From contig CAKOON010000004.1 of assembly GCA_934098565.1 (NCBI GenBank), positions 92,861 to 156,860 of the forward strand: 64,000 nucleotides of DNA, written 5' to 3'. Below the pieces are notes generated by a model. The model searched no databases. It was not told the DNA's origin and saw only the letters and a program-made list of their open reading frames with translations. This stretch comes from an uncultured Bacilli bacterium. GTDB lineage: Bacteria > Bacillota_I > Bacilli_A > RF39 > UBA660. Below, piece after piece: positions 54,304-61,466 of this stretch. Within the stretch, counting starts at the first letter, position 1, and every line of letters begins with the position of its first letter. A program made the position numbers and the translations under genes.

Positions 54304-55095
54304 ATGGAAAAATTTAGATTTAAGAAGAACTTAGGACAGAATTTTTTACAAGATGAGAAATTTTTACAAAAAATTGTAGAAAGTGTTATGTGTACAGAGG
54401 ATGATTGCATTGTTGAGATAGGACCCGGACATGGGGCTTTAACTAAATACTTAGTTAAATATAATTGTCCAGTCATTGCCTTTGAAATTGATAGGGAAGT
54501 AAAACCAGTGTTAGATAGAATTAAAGCTCCTAATTTAAGAGTTGTCTATGAAGATTTTATGAAAGTAAATGTTAAGGAGTATTTACCTGATAATTATAAA
54601 AATTTATATATAATTGCCAATATTCCTTATTATATTACAACCCCAATATTAGAAAAGATTATTGCTGAAAATTTGAATGAAAAGTCTTGTACTTTAATGG
54701 TTCAAAAAGAAGTAGCTGACCGTTTTAGTGCCAAATCTGGGAGTAAAGATTACAGCTCAATTAGTGTTTATTTGGATTATTATTATCAAGTAAAAAAATT
54801 ATTTGAAGTACCTAGGAAAGCTTTTTATCCAGTTCCTAACGTCGATAGTGCCATTATAAAGTTGGATAAAAAAGCTAAAAGAGATTTAGCAGATGAAAAA
54901 AATTTTTTTAAGTTTGTTAAAAGTGCTTTTCAATTTAAACGTAAGAATTTAAGAAATAATTTAAAAAATTATGATTTAGAAAAAATTAATAGTATTTTAG
55001 TTAAATATAATCATAATCTTCAAAACAGAGCAGAAGAGATTAGTTTAAAAGAATTTTTAGATATTTATGCAGCTTTGTTTCCTAATGAAGTCTAG
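54304..55095 (+). CDS. rsmA: 16S rRNA dimethyladenosine transferase
   Basis: A 263-residue SAM-dependent enzyme (KsgA) dimethylating A1518 and A1519. FRFKKNLGQNFLQDEKFL, EIGPGHGALT (SAM loop) and NIPYYITTP (catalytic NLPY-type) are diagnostic. In Bacillus ksgA follows rnmV and yabE; rnmV is missing here. Confidence 0.96.
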   Translation: MEKFRFKKNLGQNFLQDEKFLQKIVESVMCTEDDCIVEIGPGHGALTKYLVKYNCPVIAFEIDREVKPVLDRIKAPNLRVVYEDFMKVNVKEYLPDNYKNLYIIANIPYYITTPILEKIIAENLNEKSCTLMVQKEVADRFSAKSGSKDYSSISVYLDYYYQVKKLFEVPRKAFYPVPNVDSAIIKLDKKAKRDLADEKNFFKFVKSAFQFKRKNLRNNLKNYDLEKINSILVKYNHNLQNRAEEISLKEFLDIYAALFPNEV

Positions 55096-55206
55096 TAAAA
55101 TTGGTTAATAATGTAAAAGTCGTTAGAAAAAGTGTAACTGTTGTGAAAAAGTACAATGATTAAATTTTAAATTCGTGGTATAATCTTTTTGAAAGGAGAT
55201 ATTTTT

Positions 55207-55836
55207 ATGAACGAAAATATTATAAAAACTTATTTTGAAGTCATTAAATTAAAGAATGCTATCAGAACTGGCTGGTTAGAAGTTGGTATTTCAGCTGATA
55301 GAATAGAATCTGTTGCTGAACATGTATTTGGTACTCAATTTCTTGCAATGATGATGAATAGTGAATTTAAACTTGACTTAGATATGCAAAAAGTTTATGA
55401 AATGATTATGATTAGAGAAGTTTCTAAGATTAATTTAAATAGTGAATACACAACTAATTCTAAATATGATGTTAATAAGGCTGCTTTTGATGCTAAAAAA
55501 ACTGTAATTGATGTTACTAGTAAATTAGCTTGTAGCAATCATATTGCATCTTTAATTGAAGAAGCTCAAAAACTAGAAACAAAGGAATCCAAGTTTGCCT
55601 TTAATGTTTCAAAATTAGAATCAGACTTACAAGCTAAATACTATGATTTAAATGGTCAGTTTGATTTAGAAAAAGCTTTAGCAGATGTTAAGAATTATGG
55701 TCCAAGTTTAACCGAAGAAATTCTACCAAAAGTTAAAAATGCTAGTGATGGCTGGCTAAATTATGATAGAAGATATTATGCTGAAGATGAAACATTCTTA
55801 AATCTTTCTAATGATATTGAGCAATATCATAGATAA
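55207..55836 (+). CDS. degenerate HD-domain (HD_3) protein
   Basis: A 209-residue helical protein like the YfbR/HDDC2 family: RTGWLEVGISADRIESVAEH holds the first histidine, but the HD pair expected in MALxHDLxE reads MIREVSKIN, so metal-binding His and Asp are lost. Phosphohydrolase activity is therefore unlikely. The start follows AAAGGAG. It is transcribed alone with an extended -10 promoter (TGGTATAAT) and a terminator. It sits between rsmA and yabG, where rnmV-type genes would be in Bacillus. Confidence 0.7.
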   Translation: MNENIIKTYFEVIKLKNAIRTGWLEVGISADRIESVAEHVFGTQFLAMMMNSEFKLDLDMQKVYEMIMIREVSKINLNSEYTTNSKYDVNKAAFDAKKTVIDVTSKLACSNHIASLIEEAQKLETKESKFAFNVSKLESDLQAKYYDLNGQFDLEKALADVKNYGPSLTEEILPKVKNASDGWLNYDRRYYAEDETFLNLSNDIEQYHR

Positions 55837-55854
55837 TCTATTATTGTTTTTATA

Positions 55855-55881
55855 AAGAATTACATTTGTAGTTCTTTTTTT
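55855..55881 (+). terminator. terminator after the HD gene
   Basis: AAGAATTAC and GTAGTTCTT flank a 4-base loop, with six or more Ts. Confidence 0.75.
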
Positions 55882-55915
55882 GTGTCTTAAATAATAATAT
55901 TTATTGGTGATATTC

Positions 55916-56695
55916 GTGATTAAAAAAGGCGATTATATTACACGTAAGAGCTATGGAAATGATACTGTATTTCTAGTTTTAAATGTTAGAGGGGATACAG
56001 TTTATTTAAAAGGGGTTTACGCTAGACTTTATGCGGATAGTCCGATAGATGATTGCGTTAACGTTGATAAAAGCGTAATTGAAGACGATTTTAGGCCTGC
56101 TAATTTTATTGATGAAGTAAAAAGCGAGGATAGAAGTAATTTCTTTTATTTGCCGGCTCGTATTTTGCATTTAGATGGTGATAGTGAATACTTAAAACGT
56201 TGCATGGATTATTATAAACAAAATAAGGTTTTTGCCATTGGCCGAAAGATAGATGAAGATACGGTAAGCGATGATATCATTTCTTATTTAAAAGATGCAA
56301 AACCCGATATTGTAATTATTACTGGGCATGATGCTTATATGAAGAAAAAAGGTGATAAAAAAGATTTAAGAAATTATAAGAATTCTTTAAATTTTGTTAA
56401 AGCTGTTAAAAATGCTAGGAAGTATGAGAGCTCACATGAGAAATTAATTATTATTGCAGGAGCTTGTCAAAGCAATTATGAAGAACTTATAAAAGCTGGG
56501 GCGAATTTTGCTAGTAGTCCTAAAAGAGTTAATATTCATGCTTTAGATCCGGCGATTATTGCTTGTAATGTTGCTTTAACCGAGAAAAGTAAAGAAATTA
56601 ACCTGATTGAACTTTTAGAAAAAACGAAGAATGGAGAGATGGGAATGGGTGGCATAATTTGCAATGGCATGATGTATGTGGGGTATCCAAGATGA
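55916..56695 (+). CDS. yabG: sporulation-specific protease YabG
   Basis: A 259-residue cysteine-type protease of the YabG family, which processes spore coat proteins such as SpoIVA and YeeK late in sporulation. The N-terminus IKKGDYITRKSYGNDTVF and the later PARILHLDGD, IITGHDAYMKK and GACQSNYEE blocks are the YabG hallmarks; the end GGIICNGMMYVGYPR is also conserved. The GTG start has GGTGAT ahead; the longer frame adds 4 residues. It overlaps veg by 4 bp (ATGA). Confidence 0.9.
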   Translation: MIKKGDYITRKSYGNDTVFLVLNVRGDTVYLKGVYARLYADSPIDDCVNVDKSVIEDDFRPANFIDEVKSEDRSNFFYLPARILHLDGDSEYLKRCMDYYKQNKVFAIGRKIDEDTVSDDIISYLKDAKPDIVIITGHDAYMKKKGDKKDLRNYKNSLNFVKAVKNARKYESSHEKLIIIAGACQSNYEELIKAGANFASSPKRVNIHALDPAIIACNVALTEKSKEINLIELLEKTKNGEMGMGGIICNGMMYVGYPR

Positions 56696-56904
56696 ATGTA
56701 AGTGATATTCGTGATGAAATAAAATCCTTAGTAAATAAAGAGATTATGTTAAAAGTAAGTGGTAGCAGGGCTAAAACAACGATGATGAAAGGTATTGTTA
56801 ATGAAGTGTATCCCAATATTTTTACGGTTTTAGTTGATGGCGTTAATAAAAGTTTTACTTATGCTGATGTTGCTATTGGGGATGTTTGCATTTATCATAT
56901 GTAA
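56692..56904 (+). CDS. veg: Veg protein
   Basis: A 70-residue beta-barrel protein of the Veg family: VSDIRDEIKSLVNKEIMLKV, GSRAKTTMMKGIVNEVYPNI and FTVLVDG. Veg stimulates biofilm formation in Bacillus through SinR antagonism and is strongly expressed. It overlaps yabG by 4 bp, unlike Bacillus, where veg has its own promoter. GGGG precedes the ATG by 8 bases. Confidence 0.88.
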   Translation: MNVSDIRDEIKSLVNKEIMLKVSGSRAKTTMMKGIVNEVYPNIFTVLVDGVNKSFTYADVAIGDVCIYHM

Positions 56905-56998
56905 AGTGGATGTCGAGAAGATGATACAGTCTTGATTTTTAGGAATACTTGTTTTAAAATGAAATTATGTTGTAATAGACAATAGAAGGAGAATTTAT

Positions 56999-57256
56999 AT
57001 GCAAGTTACATCAGTTACAGTTCGTAAAATCGAAAAAGAAGGTTCAAGAATGAGGGGAATAGCATCAATTCTTTTAGATGACTCATTCGCAGTACACGAC
57101 ATTAGAATTATTGAAGGAGACAATGGCTTATTTATTGCGATGCCAAGTAGAAAAACTGCTACTGGTGGATACAGAGATATAGCCCATCCTATTAATCCAG
57201 ATGCAAGAAAGCAATTAGAAGATGCTATTATTGCTGAATATAAAAAAGCTGAATAG
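56999..57256 (+). CDS. spoVG: SpoVG
   Basis: An 85-residue RNA-binding regulator: MQVTSVTVRKIEKEGSRMRG, DDSFAVHDIRIIEG, GLFIAMPSRK and YRDIAHPIN are conserved. SpoVG affects septation and asymmetric division in sporulation and many genes after transcription. Normal length is about 97; the C-terminal tail is shorter. It has a strong GAAGGAG and is followed by a terminator. Confidence 0.96.
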   Translation: MQVTSVTVRKIEKEGSRMRGIASILLDDSFAVHDIRIIEGDNGLFIAMPSRKTATGGYRDIAHPINPDARKQLEDAIIAEYKKAE

Positions 57257-57265
57257 CTAATGCTG

Positions 57266-57294
57266 ACTACTTAGATTATCTAGGTAGTTTTTTT
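57266..57294 (+). terminator. spoVG terminator
   Basis: ACTACTTAG and CTAGGTAGT pair with one G-U and end in seven Ts. Confidence 0.8.
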
Positions 57295-57449
57295 ATGGAA
57301 AAATTTAATAAAAAACTTGTAATTATTCTTAAAGTTAGGTAATCTATATATCTATAAGATGAAAGAAGTCTATAGAAACTTTTCATTATTATATATAGGG
57401 CTTATTTACTCTTGAAAATAAAACTCTTTTGATAAAGGATTCTAAAGAA

Positions 57450-57478
57450 TAATATTTTAAGTATTAATGACATATAAT
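57450..57478 (+). promoter_or_regulatory. candidate SigmaE promoter of yabP
   Basis: TAATATT (57450-57456), a 14-bp spacer and CATATAAT (57471-57478) match SigmaE elements (KMATATT and CATACAMT) with one mismatch. It would start RNA close to 57485, leaving almost no leader. Confidence 0.45.
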
Positions 57479-57492
57479 CTAGTGGTGATAAT

Positions 57493-57780
57493 ATGGATAA
57501 TAGATTAGATGGTGTAACTTTAATTAGTGAGATTAAACTTAATGATAGAAAGAAGATTAGTTTGTCTGGATTAAAAAAATTAGTTAGTTTTGACCCTGAA
57601 GAATTTGTTATGGATACTAATTTAGGACCTTTAGTCTTAAAGGGAAGTAATCTGGAGATAGTTAAACTAGATATTATTGATGGTAATTTGCAAATTAAAG
57701 GAAAAATTAACTCACTAGTTTATTTAGATGGAAAGGATAGTAAGAAAGACAATAGTATTCTTGCTAAGTTATTTAAGTGA
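57493..57780 (+). CDS. yabP: sporulation protein YabP
   Basis: A 95-residue beta-rich YabP/YqfC-family protein needed for spore formation in the mother cell. The block LNDRKKISLSGLKKLVSFDP and GPLVLKGSNLEIVKLD match the family, including the Gly and hydrophobic repeats. It follows GGTGAT, overlaps yabQ by 4 bp and lies upstream of divIC, the yabP-yabQ-divIC order of Bacillus. Confidence 0.88.
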   Translation: MDNRLDGVTLISEIKLNDRKKISLSGLKKLVSFDPEEFVMDTNLGPLVLKGSNLEIVKLDIIDGNLQIKGKINSLVYLDGKDSKKDNSILAKLFK

Positions 57781-58046
57781 ATATTAAATTGCAATTGATA
57801 TGTTTTGTCATATCTTTTATTTATGGAATATTAATATGTTGGTTATATCTTGTTAATAAAAAGCTTATTTTGAGAAGTAATTATGTAGTTAAGATTATTA
57901 TTTACGTTTTATTAAGTTATTTGGGCGCTATTGGTTATATAGATTTATTTTATTTTCTTAATAAAGGGATATTTCATATATATTTTTTAGTTGTTTTAGG
58001 ACTTGGTGTGATGGTAGGAAAAAGGATGATTAGGAAAAAAAGATAA
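57777..58046 (+). CDS. yabQ: sporulation protein YabQ
   Basis: An 89-residue membrane protein with three segments (about 4-24, 37-56 and 62-82). It overlaps yabP by 4 bp and precedes divIC; in Bacillus YabQ is needed for spore cortex formation. Bacillus YabQ is longer (211 residues); this is a short form, which makes identification depend on position and membrane topology. Confidence 0.72.
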   Translation: MNIKLQLICFVISFIYGILICWLYLVNKKLILRSNYVVKIIIYVLLSYLGAIGYIDLFYFLNKGIFHIYFLVVLGLGVMVGKRMIRKKR

Positions 58047-58078
58047 TTAAGATAAAAATAATTAATAAAAAAGGTGAT

Positions 58079-58124
58079 CAAAAGATAAGGTGTTTTTAGT
58101 AAGGCAGATAGTTTTATCTTTTTC
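58079..58124 (+). terminator. possible terminator after yabQ
   Basis: AAGATAA and TTATCTTTTT pair across a long loop. It is weak, but lies in the spacer before divIC. Confidence 0.4.
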
Positions 58125-58221
58125 TTTTGAAGAAAGCGTAAAATTTTTGACAATTTTTGTATCTTTGTAGCTAAATGTTTTAATTAATGATAAAATTTAG
58201 TTGATAAGGTGTGTTGGTAGA

Positions 58222-58530
58222 ATGAAAAAGAAGAAAAAGTCCTTAAATATTAAGAATTTACAGAGAAAAGGAATCTTACTCTTTTTAATTGGAATGGTAA
58301 TTATTGTTTTTAGTGGTTTAGTTAGAGATTGGGTTGCCATTGGTAATAATATTATCCAGAAAAAAAAGTTAGAAAAAGAATACCAAGAGTTACAAGAAAA
58401 GCAAGAGGTTTTAGAACAAGAGGTAGTAAAACTTCAAGACCCGGAGTATGTTTTAAGATATGCTAGGGAAAAGTATGGTTATAGTAAAGATGGTGAGTTA
58501 ATTATCCGAATTAATGGAAACAACAAATAA
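58222..58530 (+). CDS. divIC: DivIC/FtsB-type septum formation initiator
   Basis: A 102-residue bitopic protein: basic cytoplasmic start, a membrane segment (about 20-38), a coiled coil (IQKKKLEKEYQELQEKQEVL) and the C-terminal YARKYGYSK-type block (LRYAREKYGYSKDGE). It pairs with FtsL and DivIB at the division septum. The start is set at the ATG beginning MKKKKKSL; 7 more residues are possible upstream. It follows yabQ as in Bacillus. Confidence 0.88.
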   Translation: MKKKKKSLNIKNLQRKGILLFLIGMVIIVFSGLVRDWVAIGNNIIQKKKLEKEYQELQEKQEVLEQEVVKLQDPEYVLRYAREKYGYSKDGELIIRINGNNK

Positions 58531-58580
58531 GTAATTTTATAAATAATGAAATAATTGGTAAGAAATACCAATAAAAAAAC

Positions 58581-58612
58581 AAGAGAAAATAACTAATATT
58601 TTCTTTTCTTTT
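58581..58612 (+). terminator. divIC terminator
   Basis: AGAAAATA and TATTTTCT pair across a 5-base loop, T-rich tail. Confidence 0.7.
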
Positions 58613-58662
58613 AGGAAACTTTCTTGTATAATAACTAATTAGTGGTAAAATGGAGTGATATA

Positions 58663-59451
58663 ATGGAGTCTATTAAATTAAGTAATATTTCTTTGCAATA
58701 TAATGATTTTACTGTTTTTGATAGACTTACTCTGCAAATCAATAAGGGTGTAAACACGGCTATTATTGGTACAAGCGGTTGTGGAAAGACAACTTTGGCT
58801 AGAATTTTAGCGGGAACTTTAAAGTATAGTGGTAGCATTATTATCAATGGCGTAGAAATTGTAAAAGATAATTTTTATCTTTTGAAAAGATATGTTAGTG
58901 TTATTACGAATGATAGATATTCTAGCACCAATATGGTAATAGAGGAGTTGTTTGATAGTCTTAATGACTTAAATTTGACGGTAGAGGAAGAAAAAACAAG
59001 AGTTAATAAGATTGTTAAGTTTTTTAAATTGGATAATGTTTTAGAGGCTAGGGTGTCAACTTGTACAAAACGTTTTAAGAATTATTTAAAAATTATTAAA
59101 GCTTTAATAAGAAATAGTGAGTATATAGTGTTTGATGATGTCTTTGTTAATATGGAAGAAAACGATATTAAAAGAATAGTTAAATATTGTAAAGGTAATA
59201 ATATTACGGTTGTGAATATTACGACAGATATGGAAAATCTTTTAGATAGTGATTATTTGATAATTCTATATGATAAAGGAATTGCTATGGAGGGTAAGAC
59301 TTTAGAGTGTTTAAAAGAAGAGCAAATTCTGAAAAGATTAGGATTTAATTTACCTTTTCTAGTTGATTTATCTATTCAATTAGGGTATTATGGATTACTA
59401 AGTGAGATTATCATTAATGAAAGAAAGATGATAAAGACAATATGGAAATAA
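58663..59451 (+). CDS. EcfA1-like ABC ATPase, degenerate signature
   Basis: A 262-residue ATP-binding protein beginning LSNISLQYNDFTVFDRLTLQ, with an intact Walker A (GTSGCGKTTLA). The ABC signature LSGGQ is lost (VSTCTKRFKNYLKI) and Walker B ends VFDDVF instead of DE. It overlaps the next ATPase by 10 bp. The position two genes before truA is that of ecfA1, the energy-coupling subunit of ECF vitamin transporters. It may bind but not hydrolyse ATP normally. The start follows GGAGTGAT. Confidence 0.7.
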   Translation: MESIKLSNISLQYNDFTVFDRLTLQINKGVNTAIIGTSGCGKTTLARILAGTLKYSGSIIINGVEIVKDNFYLLKRYVSVITNDRYSSTNMVIEELFDSLNDLNLTVEEEKTRVNKIVKFFKLDNVLEARVSTCTKRFKNYLKIIKALIRNSEYIVFDDVFVNMEENDIKRIVKYCKGNNITVVNITTDMENLLDSDYLIILYDKGIAMEGKTLECLKEEQILKRLGFNLPFLVDLSIQLGYYGLLSEIIINERKMIKTIWK

Positions 59452-60230
59452 TTTTAAATAATATTAGCTGTTCTTCTGTGAACGAGGAACGAAAGTTAAA
59501 TAATGTTAGTTGTACTTTTAAAAGTAGTAATATTACTTTTGTTAGTGGGATTTCTGGAAGATTATTAAGGGATTTGCTAATTGGTAAGAAGATAAAAGTT
59601 AGTGGTAGTTTAGAGATAAAACCAGTTGGGACTATTGGAAATATTGGATATTTAAGTAATAATCCTTTAAAAGAATTTAAGACGAAGACGGTTTATGATG
59701 AAATGAATTATTTGGCTAATTTTTATGAACTTGATTATGAAGATCGGAATAAAAAAATGTATAATGCTTTAAAGTTAGTTGGACTTAATGACGGGTATTT
59801 AAGAAGAAATTTTGGAACTTTATCAACTACAGAGATAAAAAGAGTTCAATTGGCATTGGTGATGTTTTATAATCCTTTGGTATACATTTTTGATTATTAT
59901 GAGAAAGGTTTTAATTATAAAGATATTGATTATTTAAAGAAGGTTTTAAGAAAATTAAGAGGAAATTATGACAAAAATGTTATTATTGTTAGTGATAATA
60001 TTAGCTCTTTTTTGGATACTTTGGATGATTATATAATTTTTCATAAAGGTAAAGTTGTAGTAACTGGGGATAAAAAAGATTTGTATAACGAGGATTTATA
60101 CAAGTATATTAAATGTCCGAAGATTATTGAATTTATTAAAATGGTTAAAGATAAGGATATTAATTTATCAAATTATTTAGATATTAATGAATTAATTAAA
60201 GGAATTTATAGAAGTGTTGAGGGTAAATGA
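59442..60230 (+). CDS. EcfA2-like pseudo-ATPase lacking Walker A lysine
   Basis: A 262-residue protein with the ABC-ATPase fold: ILNNISCSSVNEERKLNNVS, then FVSGISGRLLRDLLIGKK where Walker A should be (no GK[ST]), LSTTEIKRVQLALVM for the signature and VYIFDYYEKG for Walker B. Key nucleotide-binding residues are gone, so it is probably inactive as an ATPase. It overlaps the EcfA1-like gene by 10 bp and truA by 4 bp. The usual EcfT transmembrane gene between ecfA2 and truA is absent. Confidence 0.7.
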   Translation: MEIILNNISCSSVNEERKLNNVSCTFKSSNITFVSGISGRLLRDLLIGKKIKVSGSLEIKPVGTIGNIGYLSNNPLKEFKTKTVYDEMNYLANFYELDYEDRNKKMYNALKLVGLNDGYLRRNFGTLSTTEIKRVQLALVMFYNPLVYIFDYYEKGFNYKDIDYLKKVLRKLRGNYDKNVIIVSDNISSFLDTLDDYIIFHKGKVVVTGDKKDLYNEDLYKYIKCPKIIEFIKMVKDKDINLSNYLDINELIKGIYRSVEGK

Positions 60231-60958
60231 AATATAAAGCCAAAATTAGTTATGACGGAAGTTTGTATTATGGATTTCAAAGGTTGAATGAATTACCGAC
60301 TATTCAGAAAGAATTAGAGAAAGCAATAAGTATTATAAATAAGAAAGAGAGTGTTGTGAAAGGAGCTTCAAGAACAGATAAAGGAGTTCATGCGTATGGA
60401 CAGGTAATTCATTTTGATTTGGATTATGAAGTGCCAGTAGATAGGTTGACTTGTGCTATAAACGCTATCTTGCCAAGGGATATAAGAGTTTTAGAAATAA
60501 AAAAGGTTAGTGATGATTTTCATGCTAGAAGAAGTGCTTTAGGAAAAAAATATGTTTATAAGATCAATTTGGGTGAATATAATGTCTTTTTAGATAGATA
60601 TTATTTACAGTATCCCTATAAGTTGGATATTGAAATGATGAAGAAATGCAGTAAAATCTTTTTAGGAGTGCATGATTTTAAGAACTTCACGGCTGGAGAA
60701 AGAGATAATTATGAGGCCGTTGTTAAAGAAATAAACTTTATTAGAAATGGTGATTTTTTAGAAATAGAATTTACTGGCAAGAGCTTTTATCGTTATATGG
60801 TAAGAAATATGGTTGGGGCGATGATAGATGTAGCTAGAGGAAAACACACTATTAAGGAAGTAGAAGAATTATTAGAAAAGCCAGAAAAGGAAGGCCAGAT
60901 GATGACAGCAAGTCCGAATGGATTATATTTAGTTCGTGTTTATTATGCAGGAGGTTAA
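60227..60958 (+). CDS. truA: tRNA pseudouridine synthase A
   Basis: A 243-residue synthase for pseudouridine 38-40 in tRNA. ASRTDKGVHAYGQV contains catalytic Asp51; GKSFYRYMVRNMVGAM and TASPNGLYLVRVYY complete the pattern. It overlaps the EcfA2-like gene by 4 bp (the ecfA1-ecfA2-ecfT-truA order of Bacilli) and precedes a hypothetical gene. Confidence 0.95.
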   Translation: MKYKAKISYDGSLYYGFQRLNELPTIQKELEKAISIINKKESVVKGASRTDKGVHAYGQVIHFDLDYEVPVDRLTCAINAILPRDIRVLEIKKVSDDFHARRSALGKKYVYKINLGEYNVFLDRYYLQYPYKLDIEMMKKCSKIFLGVHDFKNFTAGERDNYEAVVKEINFIRNGDFLEIEFTGKSFYRYMVRNMVGAMIDVARGKHTIKEVEELLEKPEKEGQMMTASPNGLYLVRVYYAGG

Positions 60959-60962
60959 GAAA

Positions 60963-61403
60963 ATGGAAAATTTTAGATTTAATGAAGAATTATTAAGGGA
61001 AGGATACGAGTTTTTAGTTAATAATAAAGGAAATGGTGCTTATGTAGTTATTAAGGATGGTGACTTAATCGATGATTATCCGGCTGATTTTAGGAATTTA
61101 AATGATTATTTTAATATCAAAGAAAATTTAAGTAATGATAAATATTTGTTGGTTATTTATGATAGAAGAAGTAAATTATATAAGGTTATGTTTGTTAATA
61201 AAAAGCTAATCATTGGTTATCCTTTGTTGGCCAAGTTGTTTGGCAAAAACAAAGTGGTGGCAGTTGAAGTTCAAGGAATTTTAAGTATTTTAAATACTAA
61301 ATTAAGGCAGAAAAATTTGTTAAATATTGAAATAAAACGCACTACAATGGAAAATATCCAAACTTTAAAACGTTCTAGAAAGTATAAAAGGGGTAATAAT
61401 TAA
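60963..61403 (+). CDS. hypothetical protein
   Basis: A 146-residue soluble protein that I do not recognise. It is beta-rich in the middle (YLLVIYDRRSKLYKVMFVNK) with a helical, basic C-terminus ending RSRKYKRGNN. AGGAGG lies 7 bases before the ATG. It begins 4 bp after truA, so it is cotranscribed. No domain or catalytic motif is visible; base composition is like neighbours. Confidence 0.6.
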   Translation: MENFRFNEELLREGYEFLVNNKGNGAYVVIKDGDLIDDYPADFRNLNDYFNIKENLSNDKYLLVIYDRRSKLYKVMFVNKKLIIGYPLLAKLFGKNKVVAVEVQGILSILNTKLRQKNLLNIEIKRTTMENIQTLKRSRKYKRGNN

Positions 61404-61466
61404 GGTTTTTCTAGGAAATTATAGAGGGTTGTGCTAAAATAAAAATGTGATTATGGAGGATATGAT

